Source: an uncultured Burkholderiales bacterium
GTDB lineage: Bacteria > Pseudomonadota > Gammaproteobacteria > Burkholderiales > Burkholderiaceae_C
DNA: 55,775 bases
NCBI GenBank assembly: GCA_903842945.1
Contig: CAIMNS010000228.1
Span: forward strand, 1 to 55,775
Direction: 5' to 3'
Under the pieces are notes generated by a model that was not told the origin of the DNA, made no database searches, and saw only the letters and a list, made by a program, of their open reading frames with translations. The translations under genes and the position numbers were made by a program. Positions 19,048 to 26,729 of this stretch are shown one piece after another; positions within the stretch are counted from its first letter, which is position 1, and each line of letters starts with the position of its first letter.

Positions 19048-20034
19048 TTAGGGTTGATCTTTGATATCGGCTGATTTGATGAGTTGATTCCACCTGGCGT
19101 AATCGTCTTTGAGCCACTGCTTGTACTCTGTGGGTGAGGAGGCGACGACGACGCTGCCCAATTGACGCAATTTTTGTTCAATGCTGGGCTTGGTGAGGGA
19201 GGAGCGAATGGCGTTGGAGAGCTTGTCCAAGATGACTTGTGGCGTGCCTGCAGGTGCGACAAAACCCACGGGCCCCACGTATTCTTCAAAGCCTGGAAAA
19301 CCAGATTCGGCCATCGTTGGGACGTGGGGCGAGTCTGCATATCGCTTGGGCGTGGTCACTGCAAGAATTCTGATCTGCTTTTGAACCTCGTGCTCAAGCA
19401 CGCCAATCATCGGATAAAACATGAAATCGACACGACCAGCCATCACCTCCGTCATGGCGGGCGCATTGCCTTTGAAGGGAACGTGCAGCATTTTGCTTTG
19501 GGTTCTGGTTTCTAAAAGCGCGGCCGCCAAGTGTGCAGATCCCCCATTGCCCGCTGAGCCGTAACTGATGGCCTCCGGTTGGGACTTGGCTTTTTGCACC
19601 AAATCGGCCAATGTTTTATAGCGGCTGTTGTAGCCCACAATCAAATACTGCGGCAATGCAACAGCCAAGGTGATGGGGGCAAAATCTTTGACGGGATCGT
19701 ATTTGACCCGTCCTTGCGCCAAGATGGCGTTGACATTCAATGCCAAGGTGTTGACAAGCAAGGTGTAGCCGTCTGCTGGAGCTTGGGCAACACTTTCTGT
19801 CGCAATGTTGCCGTTGGCACCCAGTCGATTCTCGATCACGACGGCTTGTCCAAGTGTGGCACTCACATCTTGGGAGACGATCCTGGCGATGACATCGGTG
19901 GGTCCGCCCGTGCTGTAGCCCACCACCCATTTGATGGGTTTGTTGGGGAAATCTGTTTGCGCATGAGCACCCAACAAAGTGACAAACATGCTCAACCAAA
20001 AAAAGACGGGTTTGATCAAAAGATTCGATGGCAT
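19048..20034 (-). CDS. Tripartite tricarboxylate transporter receptor (Bug/TctC family)
   Basis: A 328-residue periplasmic binding protein. The signal peptide ends at GAHAQ, and the mature start DFPNKPIKWVVGYSTGGPTDVIARI is characteristic of Bug proteins. GANGNIATESVAQAPADGYTLL and YGSAGNGGSAHLAAALL form the carboxylate-binding loops. Such receptors bind organic acids and either feed a TctAB permease or act as sensors. No tctA or tctB is in the window. It lies 12 bases after the alpha-hydroxy-acid oxidase gene. Confidence 0.92.
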   Translation of the reverse strand: MPSNLLIKPVFFWLSMFVTLLGAHAQTDFPNKPIKWVVGYSTGGPTDVIARIVSQDVSATLGQAVVIENRLGANGNIATESVAQAPADGYTLLVNTLALNVNAILAQGRVKYDPVKDFAPITLAVALPQYLIVGYNSRYKTLADLVQKAKSQPEAISYGSAGNGGSAHLAAALLETRTQSKMLHVPFKGNAPAMTEVMAGRVDFMFYPMIGVLEHEVQKQIRILAVTTPKRYADSPHVPTMAESGFPGFEEYVGPVGFVAPAGTPQVILDKLSNAIRSSLTKPSIEQKLRQLGSVVVASSPTEYKQWLKDDYARWNQLIKSADIKDQP

Positions 20035-20046
20035 GATGGAGCTCCT

Positions 20047-21225
20047 CTATATTTTTTTGAGAAATGTTTCGTTGAATTGACCGATTTCGGTCACGCCGCA
20101 CAATTGCATGGTCCGTTGAAGTTCTTCTGAAAGAATGTCAACGGCTCTTTCAGCGCCTTCATCCGCTTGCGCCACAGCACCATACAAACTTGCTCGCCCG
20201 ATCAAGACACCACAGGCACCTAGGGCCAGTGCTTTTGCAATGTCTCCGCCGTGTCGTATGCCACTGTCCATCAACACTGGAATTTTGTGATCAATCGCTT
20301 TGACGACATCAGGCAAAGCATCCAATGTCGCCATAGCACCATCCAATTGACGCCCACCGTGGTTGGAGACGACGATGGCATCGCAGCCAAGGGCCATGAT
20401 TTTTTGTGCATCATCGGGCCTGGAAACACCCTTGACGATCAGTTTGCCCTTCCATCGTTCGCGCACCTTTGCCAAACTTTCGAAATTGAAGGCAGGGTCG
20501 TAATTTTTGCCCACCGTAGAGGCCAATTTGGTGAACGAAGAGGCCTTCGTCGTGGCCGCCTTGTCCAAACCTTTTAAGTTGGCCAGTGTGGGTACGCCAT
20601 GCGTCAGCAGTTGAATCAGCCAAGAGGGACGGCTAGAAAAATCCAGCAGGTTGCGTCGGGTCAATTTGAAGGGCAGTGAAAAGTGGTTATGAAAATCTTT
20701 GACCCTCTTGCCACCTACGGGCAAGTCCACCGTGATCATCAAACCCTCAAAATCACATGCGCGTGCGCGCTCAATCATGTGCCAAAAGAAGTCCTTGTCT
20801 CTGAGCACATAGGCTTGAAACCATAGGCGCCCTCCGGCTTGCTTGGCAATGGTTTCAATCGTGGTGGTGGCGCTACTTGATAAAGTGTAAGGAATACCAT
20901 GCTTGGCGGCGGTTTTTGCAAGAGCTAGATCGGCCTTGGGATGCCCAAATCCTGCGCCCCCTGTCGGACCAATGCCAAAGGGCAAGGACATAGAGCGATC
21001 AAAAAGGGTGGTTTGGGTGGAGACTTCACTGACATCGTTCAAAACATGAGGAAGCCAACGGTAGTTTGAAAAGGCCAGCAGGTTGTTTTTTAGAGTACTT
21101 TCCTCCTCTGCTGCGCCATCGATGAAGTCAAACACGGCTTTGGGCAGTCTAGTTTTGGCCAACTGTCTCAAATCTGCAATGGTGTAGCAGTGAGCTGCGT
21201 TTTTAGGTTTGAAGAATTCAGGCAT
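20047..21225 (-). CDS. FMN-dependent alpha-hydroxy-acid oxidase/dehydrogenase (LldD family), cytoplasmic
   Basis: Oxidises an L-2-hydroxy acid such as lactate, glycolate or mandelate to the keto acid. The 392-residue protein has FDFIDGAAEEEST, PFGIGPTGGAG, WFQAYV, Lys265 in IVKGVSRPDDA, and the catalytic His289 and Arg292 in VSNHGGRQLDGA. LMDSGIRHGGDIAKALALGA binds the FMN phosphate. No signal peptide is seen after the chosen start MPEFFKPKNA at 21225; an in-frame ATG at 21285 would add 20 mostly hydrophobic residues. It heads a compact leftward operon with the Bug receptor, the TauD-like enzyme and the thioesterase. Confidence 0.9.
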   Translation of the reverse strand: MPEFFKPKNAAHCYTIADLRQLAKTRLPKAVFDFIDGAAEEESTLKNNLLAFSNYRWLPHVLNDVSEVSTQTTLFDRSMSLPFGIGPTGGAGFGHPKADLALAKTAAKHGIPYTLSSSATTTIETIAKQAGGRLWFQAYVLRDKDFFWHMIERARACDFEGLMITVDLPVGGKRVKDFHNHFSLPFKLTRRNLLDFSSRPSWLIQLLTHGVPTLANLKGLDKAATTKASSFTKLASTVGKNYDPAFNFESLAKVRERWKGKLIVKGVSRPDDAQKIMALGCDAIVVSNHGGRQLDGAMATLDALPDVVKAIDHKIPVLMDSGIRHGGDIAKALALGACGVLIGRASLYGAVAQADEGAERAVDILSEELQRTMQLCGVTEIGQFNETFLKKI

Positions 21226-21542
21226 GTCGAGGTTCAAAATAAAGTACAAAACAAATGGGGTGATCCAAATGCATTCGCGCATCAAGAGCCGCTGCTGTTC
21301 AACTAGGCCAGCGCGAATTTTTTAACGCAGGTTCATGAGGCTTGAGTTTACGTTGAGTTTGATGTTTTTTAAACGCCAGTTCCATTTCTTATGCCCTTGA
21401 ATGAAGCCTTGCTAAGGGTTTTTCAGGAGTGGATCATTGCGAAATAGCGTTTGTGAACGCAATGATGTGCAGTAATATGAAATTGGGCCCATGCAAACCG
21501 AGTTGGGGTCAACTTTAAAATATTTTAAAAAAGGCTTTGCAA
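21226..21542. promoter_or_regulatory. Divergent control region with inverted repeat at 21433-21466
   Basis: This 317-base stretch separates two divergent FMN alpha-hydroxy-acid enzyme genes and contains no recognisable gene. A perfect 9-bp inverted repeat ATCATTGCG (21433-21441) / CGCAATGAT (21458-21466) is spaced 25 bp centre to centre. A second nested hairpin GCGTT-TGTG-AACGC lies at 21447-21460. Such a dyad between divergent catabolic genes is a reasonable operator for a dimeric regulator, although no regulator gene is adjacent. An AT-rich run at 21518-21531 precedes the rightward gene. Confidence 0.45.
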
Positions 21543-22793
21543 ATGAACGATACAAATGACAAAGATGCGCAAAGAAGACAACTTTTAAAATGGTTCAGTG
21601 CTAGTCCCTTGCTCGGTGCATTGCCAGCGAGTGAGGTTTGGGCCCAAGACAGGGGTCGGCGGCCCGATCCAATGGTCTGGACCTCCAATACAAATGTTGA
21701 TGAGCTCATAAAAAATCCATCAGAGGCGGTCAATGTCTTTGATTTTGAGCCTGTGGCCTTCAAAAAAGTTCCGCCCGCACATTTCGGTTACATGGCTTCT
21801 GGCATAGACGACGAGGTCACTTTAAGGGCCAACAGGCAATCCTTTTTGAAGTACCAATTAAGACCAAGGCGCATGCGCGATGTGAGCAGCATCGATATGT
21901 CGGTGAACCTATTTGGCTCGCAGTGGAAAACGCCGATCATCATCGCTCCCACGGGCGGCAACAAGGCTTACGATCCAGAGGGCGAAATTGCTGTTGCACG
22001 TGCAGCAAAAGCGGGGGGGTATTTGAACATCCTCTCAAGTGCTGCTTCCTCCACCATTGAGGATGTGATCGCGGCCAGACAGGGTGAGGTGTGGTACCAG
22101 TTGTACGCAACCTCCAGTGTCGATGTGTCTAAACAACTTGTGCGTCGAATGGAAAAAGCGGGCGTGCCTGTTTTTGAAATCACGGTGGACCGCAATGGAG
22201 GCCGAAATCAAGAGACCTTTTTTAAGCTGCGCAAACAAGACCCAAGAGCCTGCGTGTCATGCCATGTGCACGGGTTTGGCACTGCTGAGGCCAGGCCAAA
22301 TTATGCGGGCATTGACATGTCCAATGTCAAAAGCATGCAGTCATCGAACATGACTTGGGACTTTATCAAGCACATGCGAGACGCCACCAAGATGAAAATT
22401 ATCTTGAAGGGCATCTTGACTCAAGAAGATGCTGAGTTGTGTTTGAAATACGGCGTGGATGGCATCCATGTGTCCAACCATGGTGGGCGCAGCGAGGATG
22501 GGGGCAGGGGAGCCATTGATTGTTTGCCAGAAATTGCCAAAGCGGTCAACGGTCGAGTGCCTATCCTATTTGATTCAGGCATTCGCCGTGGCTCTGATAT
22601 TTTCAAGGCCTTGAGCATGGGGGCAACTGCAGTTTGCGTGGGGCGGCCTTATTTGTGGGGCCTGGGTGCTTTTGGACAGCCTGGTGTTGAACGGGTGATG
22701 GACATTTTAAAAACTGAGCTGTATGGCGTGATGCAGCAAATGGGTGCGCCCAATGTAGCTGCTATCAAAAAAGAAATGGTCATTCAGGCCTGA
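21543..22793 (+). CDS. Tat-exported FMN alpha-hydroxy-acid dehydrogenase with internal CxxCH motif
   Basis: A 416-residue LldD-family protein. Unlike its neighbour it starts with a Tat-like signal: Arg11-Arg12 in RRQLLKW, a hydrophobic SASPLLGALPAS and a probable cleavage near VWAQ. The FMN barrel is intact: APTGG, WYQLYAT, ILKGILTQEDAE, His313 and Arg316 in VSNHGGRSEDG, and DSGIRRGSDIFKALSMGA. CVSCH at 237-241, a canonical c-type haem attachment motif, falls in the loop that is variable and membrane-associated in related mandelate dehydrogenase. If haemylated in the periplasm this would be a flavocytochrome c. Start 21543 follows AAGG by eight bases. The physiological substrate is unknown. 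Confidence 0.85.
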   Translation: MNDTNDKDAQRRQLLKWFSASPLLGALPASEVWAQDRGRRPDPMVWTSNTNVDELIKNPSEAVNVFDFEPVAFKKVPPAHFGYMASGIDDEVTLRANRQSFLKYQLRPRRMRDVSSIDMSVNLFGSQWKTPIIIAPTGGNKAYDPEGEIAVARAAKAGGYLNILSSAASSTIEDVIAARQGEVWYQLYATSSVDVSKQLVRRMEKAGVPVFEITVDRNGGRNQETFFKLRKQDPRACVSCHVHGFGTAEARPNYAGIDMSNVKSMQSSNMTWDFIKHMRDATKMKIILKGILTQEDAELCLKYGVDGIHVSNHGGRSEDGGRGAIDCLPEIAKAVNGRVPILFDSGIRRGSDIFKALSMGATAVCVGRPYLWGLGAFGQPGVERVMDILKTELYGVMQQMGAPNVAAIKKEMVIQA

Positions 22794-22834
22794 GTATTGT
22801 CGAGTCCATGTTGGGCATATTTTTTTGAAGGACG

Positions 22835-23599
22835 ATGGTGAAGATATTTTTTCTGGGATTGAGTTTTTTATGTGGCGTGATGTTGTCCTTGAATGCGAGC
22901 GCTGAAAGCATCAAGGTCCTCACGACAGGCGCTTACAAGCAAATGATTTTGACCATGATCCCTCTGTTTGAGGCGCAAACTGGGCACAAGGTCTCGATGG
23001 ACAATGAAACGGCAGGCGAATTGATCAAGCGCGTGAAGTCAGGTGAGGCGTTTGACGTGCTGATTTTGACGCCTCAAGCACTCAAGAGCTTTGGAGATGA
23101 GGGTGTGGTTGAATCCAAGTCCATCGTGTCAATTGCCAAAGTGGGCATCGGTATAGCTGTCAAACAAGGACAGGACTTGCCCAACATCAAAACCGTAGAT
23201 GACTTTGAGGCGGCATTGACCAAGGCTAAAAAAGTAGCCTACATCAACCCCGCATCCGGCGGATCAAGCGGTATTTATCTGGATCAATTGTTCAAAAGCA
23301 AGGGCTGGAGCGAGATGATCAAACCCAAAGCTTTTTTGGTCAATGGCGGCTATGTGGCCCATGCTTTGGTGACTGGGGAGGCCGATTTGGCGATACACCA
23401 AATCAGCGAGATTGTTCCCGTGAAAGGAGCAAGTTTGGTCGGTCCATTGCCAGAGGAGCTTCAAAATTACACCGTCTATGCTGGTGCGGTTGGCTCAAAA
23501 ACCCCACATTCCAAAGTGGCAAAAGATTTTTTAAACCTGCTCTCAAGTCCTCAAGCCGCCCAATTCATGAGAGAAAAGGGCATGACGCCGATGTTTTAA
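22835..23599 (+). CDS. ModA-like periplasmic substrate-binding protein
   Basis: A 254-residue exported protein: signal peptide FFLGLSFLCGVMLSLNASAE, then the type 2 binding-protein pattern IKVLTTGAYKQMILTMIPLFEAQTGHKV. Later segments FDVLILTP, ASGGSSGIYLDQLF and TGEADLAIHQISEIVPVKGASLVGPLP are typical of molybdate/tungstate-binding relatives. It begins 41 bases after the exported flavoprotein gene and is probably co-transcribed. No ABC permease or ATPase follows. A GTG at 22838 would give better spacing to GAAGGA than the ATG at 22835. The ligand may be an organic anion, not molybdate. Confidence 0.8.
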   Translation: MVKIFFLGLSFLCGVMLSLNASAESIKVLTTGAYKQMILTMIPLFEAQTGHKVSMDNETAGELIKRVKSGEAFDVLILTPQALKSFGDEGVVESKSIVSIAKVGIGIAVKQGQDLPNIKTVDDFEAALTKAKKVAYINPASGGSSGIYLDQLFKSKGWSEMIKPKAFLVNGGYVAHALVTGEADLAIHQISEIVPVKGASLVGPLPEELQNYTVYAGAVGSKTPHSKVAKDFLNLLSSPQAAQFMREKGMTPMF

Positions 23600-23614
23600 G
23601 AAAGACACCAAGTT

Positions 23615-23932
23615 TCAGGCGTAGTGGCAGATGTAATGAAAGCTGTCGGTCACTTTGATGTCAAAGGACGAATTTTCAGCGATGGAAAATTGCTCACCAG
23701 CTTGTACCGTGTGCCACTGCTCTTGACCTTTGAGTCTGTATTCACAAGCGCCAGCGACGCACTCCATGATCTCGGCCTTTGCGGTGTTGAAGGTCAGAGT
23801 TGCAGGCAAGACCACCCCAACGCTTTTTTCTTCACCAGAAGGGGTTTTAAAAGAGTGGGAGACGCAGCGCCCATCAAAGTAAACATTGGCTTGGGTCGTT
23901 AATAGGGCAGCTTGAATGGTGCTTGTGGTCAT
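23615..23932 (-). CDS. ppnP: Pyrimidine/purine nucleoside phosphorylase PpnP
   Basis: A 105-residue cupin of the former DUF1255/YaiE family, shown in E. coli to phosphorolyse diverse nucleosides. Recognisable segments are NVYFDGRCVSHSF, GVVLPATLTFNT, EIMECVAGACEYRL, and a Phe/Tyr/His-rich end DSFHYICHYA. It is convergent with the ModA-like gene (15 bases between stops) and lies 32 bases downstream of argG on the same strand. Confidence 0.9.
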   Translation of the reverse strand: MTTSTIQAALLTTQANVYFDGRCVSHSFKTPSGEEKSVGVVLPATLTFNTAKAEIMECVAGACEYRLKGQEQWHTVQAGEQFSIAENSSFDIKVTDSFHYICHYA

Positions 23933-23964
23933 GGTGAGGGATGAGTTAAAGAAGACAACAAAGA

Positions 23965-25257
23965 TTATTTTTTTCGAACGACTTTTGTGGGTGCTTTGGC
24001 TTTTGCGCGACTCGCTTTCAAGTTGCCAGCAATGCGCATTCTCAGCGCGTTGAGTTTGATAAAGCCTCCAGCGTCGGCTTGGTTGTAAGCGCCACCATCG
24101 TCATCAAAGGTGGAGATTTTTGCATCAAACAAACTGTCTGTCAGACTTTCTCTACCCACGCACATGATGGTGCCTTTGTAGAGTTTGAGTCGAACTTTGC
24201 CATTGGCCGTGACTTGTGATGCATCGATCAAGCCTTGCAGCAGTTCGCGCTCAGGGCTGAACCAATAACCGTTGTAGACCAGTCTTGCGTACCTGGGCAT
24301 CAAATCATCCTTGAGCGCCAGGACTTCTCGGTCCAAGGTGATGGACTCGATGGCCCGGTGTCCACTTAAAAGAATGGTGCCGCCTGGGGTTTCATAGCAA
24401 CCGCGGCTTTTCATGCCCACGTATCGGTTCTCAACCTTGTCCAAGCGCCCTATGCCGTGCTTGCCGCCAATTTGGTTCAAGTGGGTCAACACGGTTGCCG
24501 GCGACATTTTTTTGCCGTCGATGGCCACCACATCACCTTTGGCGTAGGTGAGCTCAATGATCTGGGGTTTGCTGGGGGCTTTTTCTGGGCTCACTGTCAA
24601 GCGCCACATGCTGTCCTCAGGAGCAAAGTTGGGATCCTCTAAAATACCGCCCTCGTAACTGATGTGCAACAAGTTGGCATCCATGGAGTAGGGTGCACCA
24701 CCTTTTCGCTTTTTGAAATCCACGGGGATACCGTGAAGATCTGCATAGGCAAGCAATTTTTCTCTTGAAAGCAAATCCCACTCTCTCCAAGGTGCGATCA
24801 CTTTGACGTTGGGCATGAGGGCATAGGCCCCTAACTCAAAACGCACTTGGTCATTGCCCTTGCCTGTGGCGCCATGGCTGATGGCATCGGCCTTGGTCTT
24901 TTGTGCGATTTCAACCAGCCTCTTGGCGATCAATGGCCTTGCAATGGACGTACCTAGCAGGTACTCACCTTCATAAAGCGCATTGGCTCTGAACATGGGG
25001 AAGACAAAGTCACGAACGAACTCTTCACGCAAGTCTTCGATAAAAATATTTTCCTTTTTAATGCCCATTTTGATCGCTTTGGCGCGCGCGGGTTCAATTT
25101 CCTCGCCTTGTCCAATGTCAGCCGTGAAGGTCACCACCTCGCAGTCGTATTCATCTTGGAGCCACTTTAAGATGATGGAGGTGTCAAGCCCTCCGGAGTA
25201 AGCCAGTACGACGCGTTTGGGGCGAGCTTGAGGTGCAGAAGGTTTGGATTTGGTCAT
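23965..25257 (-). CDS. argG: Argininosuccinate synthase
   Basis: Condenses citrulline and aspartate with ATP in arginine synthesis. The 430-residue protein has the ATP pyrophosphatase motif YSGGLDTS at 20-27, then [50 protein letters not shown] and [13 protein letters not shown]. The last 15 residues ([15 protein letters not shown]) are a basic tail not needed for catalysis. No other arg gene is nearby. Confidence 0.95.
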   Translation of the reverse strand: MTKSKPSAPQARPKRVVLAYSGGLDTSIILKWLQDEYDCEVVTFTADIGQGEEIEPARAKAIKMGIKKENIFIEDLREEFVRDFVFPMFRANALYEGEYLLGTSIARPLIAKRLVEIAQKTKADAISHGATGKGNDQVRFELGAYALMPNVKVIAPWREWDLLSREKLLAYADLHGIPVDFKKRKGGAPYSMDANLLHISYEGGILEDPNFAPEDSMWRLTVSPEKAPSKPQIIELTYAKGDVVAIDGKKMSPATVLTHLNQIGGKHGIGRLDKVENRYVGMKSRGCYETPGGTILLSGHRAIESITLDREVLALKDDLMPRYARLVYNGYWFSPERELLQGLIDASQVTANGKVRLKLYKGTIMCVGRESLTDSLFDAKISTFDDDGGAYNQADAGGFIKLNALRMRIAGNLKASRAKAKAPTKVVRKK

Positions 25258-25376
25258 GGCAACAACAGACGAACAAGAGAGAGGTGTTAAAAAGAAAGAA
25301 GGCCTATTTTAGAGGATTCAAAGGCCGTCAGGACTTTGTACCTAGATTTGGTTTGAGATATTTATACCAATAAAAA

Positions 25377-25406
25377 GGCCGCATTCAAGGTTCATTGAAT
25401 GCGGCC
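25377..25406 (-). terminator. Rho-independent terminator of the glycine-zipper gene
   Basis: A perfect 12-bp stem GGCCGCATTCAA / TTGAATGCGGCC with a six-base loop (25377-25406). Read leftward it is followed by TTTTTATTGG, a good U-tract, and it sits 26 bases after the stop at 25433. This is the clearest intrinsic terminator in the window. Confidence 0.88.
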
Positions 25407-25432
25407 CATCAAAGCCTTAGGACGAAAAGGCT

Positions 25433-25996
25433 TTAATTCATGACGGGAGTGGGCACCATCGGGGGCGCATAATTGGGAGCAGAGCCAGGTGGAGGCGCCA
25501 TGGGTGAGTAGCTCGGAGGTGCCGCAATGGGGGTGATTTGAAGTCTGACATATTGACCGGGATCGCTTGGCATTTGCACGGTGAATTGCTTGCCACCATA
25601 CTCATAAACCACGTTGTAAGCGGTCACGCGGCTTTCATAGATCACTTGGCGAGTACAGTTTTGAACATTTCGCACCTCAGATTGGGGGTTGCCTTCCACT
25701 TTGTCGCCCAAGATTGCGCCGCCAAAAAGCCCCAACATCGTGGCAACAGCTCGGCCATCGCCTTTGCCCACTGAGTTCCCAATGGCGCCACCAGCGATGG
25801 CGCCCATGGCTGCACCTGCCCCGGATTTTTGGCCATTCACGACCACTTGTTCGTTGCTACAAACTTGTCTGGGCACCCCCACTTGTTGAACAATGGGAGT
25901 CGAGGAGATGACCCGTCCCATTTCTTGGGCAAAAACACCTGACATCGATGCACAAAGCACGGTCATCGATGCGAGTTGAAGGAAATTTTTATTCAT
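25433..25996 (-). CDS. Glycine-zipper 2TM-domain envelope protein
   Basis: A 187-residue exported protein. A signal peptide (MNKNFLQLASMTVLCASMSGVFAQ) is followed by a glycine-zipper segment GAGAAMGAIAGGAIGNSVGKGDGRAVATMLG at about 59-89, as in the Rickettsia 17-kDa antigen and SlyB group. A Cys-containing beta region (VRNVQNCTRQVIYESRVTAYNV) comes next, then a Pro-rich tail. The role is unknown; relatives are outer-membrane associated and stress-induced. GGAGAC before 25996 supports this start over an ATG at 26029. Confidence 0.82.
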   Translation of the reverse strand: MNKNFLQLASMTVLCASMSGVFAQEMGRVISSTPIVQQVGVPRQVCSNEQVVVNGQKSGAGAAMGAIAGGAIGNSVGKGDGRAVATMLGLFGGAILGDKVEGNPQSEVRNVQNCTRQVIYESRVTAYNVVYEYGGKQFTVQMPSDPGQYVRLQITPIAAPPSYSPMAPPPGSAPNYAPPMVPTPVMN

Positions 25997-26132
25997 CAAG
26001 GTCTCCATTGGAAAGCATTTAAGTTTCATATTTTAGGTTCAAGGGGTGAATTTCAAGTCTTTTGAACGTAAAGCTTTGTGAAAAAGCAAGATGGGGTCTG
26101 AGCAAATGGAGGCAAAACAGTCCATGGTTTGA

Positions 26133-26501
26133 TCACCCACCTATAACGTTTGACCATGCTTCAGGGTTGACACCAATACAAAGACGACCCTTGCCAAAAT
26201 CGATCACTGGGCGTTTGATGAGAGATGGGTGTGTGATCATGGCTTGAACGGCGGCCTGATCATCCAACATGGCGTCTTGCTCTTTTTTCGGCAATTGCCT
26301 CCAAGTCGTGCCTTTTTTATTCAAGACCACTTCAAGACCCAACTGGGTGATCCATTTTTTGAGATGTTTTTCGTCAATGCCTGATTTTTTGAAGTCGTGA
26401 AATTCATAGTCAACCCCTTTGGAGGACAACCAATCGCGGGCCTTTTTGACCGATTGACAATTGGGAATTCCAAAAACTTGAATTTTTGTGTCTATGTTCA
26501 T
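26133..26501 (-). CDS. ArsC/Spx-family thioredoxin-fold reductase (YffB-like)
   Basis: A 122-residue protein with a single active-site cysteine, Cys15 in GIPNCQSVKKARDWL. Further family segments are DYEFHDFKKSGID, LNKKGTTWRQL and HPSLIKRPVIDFGKGRLCIGV. It resembles E. coli YffB more than true arsenate reductase, because the resistance cysteines of ArsC are absent and no ars genes are near. YffB is thought to use glutathione. It is divergent from folC with about 230 bases between starts. Confidence 0.85.
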   Translation of the reverse strand: MNIDTKIQVFGIPNCQSVKKARDWLSSKGVDYEFHDFKKSGIDEKHLKKWITQLGLEVVLNKKGTTWRQLPKKEQDAMLDDQAAVQAMITHPSLIKRPVIDFGKGRLCIGVNPEAWSNVIGG

Positions 26502-26729
26502 GGCGTTTTGAGTTTTAAATTTATGGGCTTTGGATCAGGCGTCATGGATCAAGCTCTTGGAACTCTTATACTCCTTGGCTTAGCTGGTCTCAAAGACCGA
26601 CTATCGAATTATCCCTAGATTTTCCCTCAAAAGCGGGTACCTCTTGTGTGAGGAAATCCCTCATGCGGTTTTTTCTTGGGCTAAAGTTGGTTGGAAGCCC
26701 CAAGGGGCTCTGTTGAAGAGTACGCAACG

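Noticed and set aside
19023-19340. In-frame extension of the TauD-like gene by 106 codons upstream
   Set aside because: It lies entirely over the Bug receptor gene on the same strand, is Ser/Pro-rich and low-complexity, and the family normally starts near MLTQTSSHFEIRP.
26133-26501. Arsenate reductase and arsenic resistance locus
   Set aside because: Only one cysteine of the ArsC set is present, the sequence fits YffB better and no other ars gene is adjacent.
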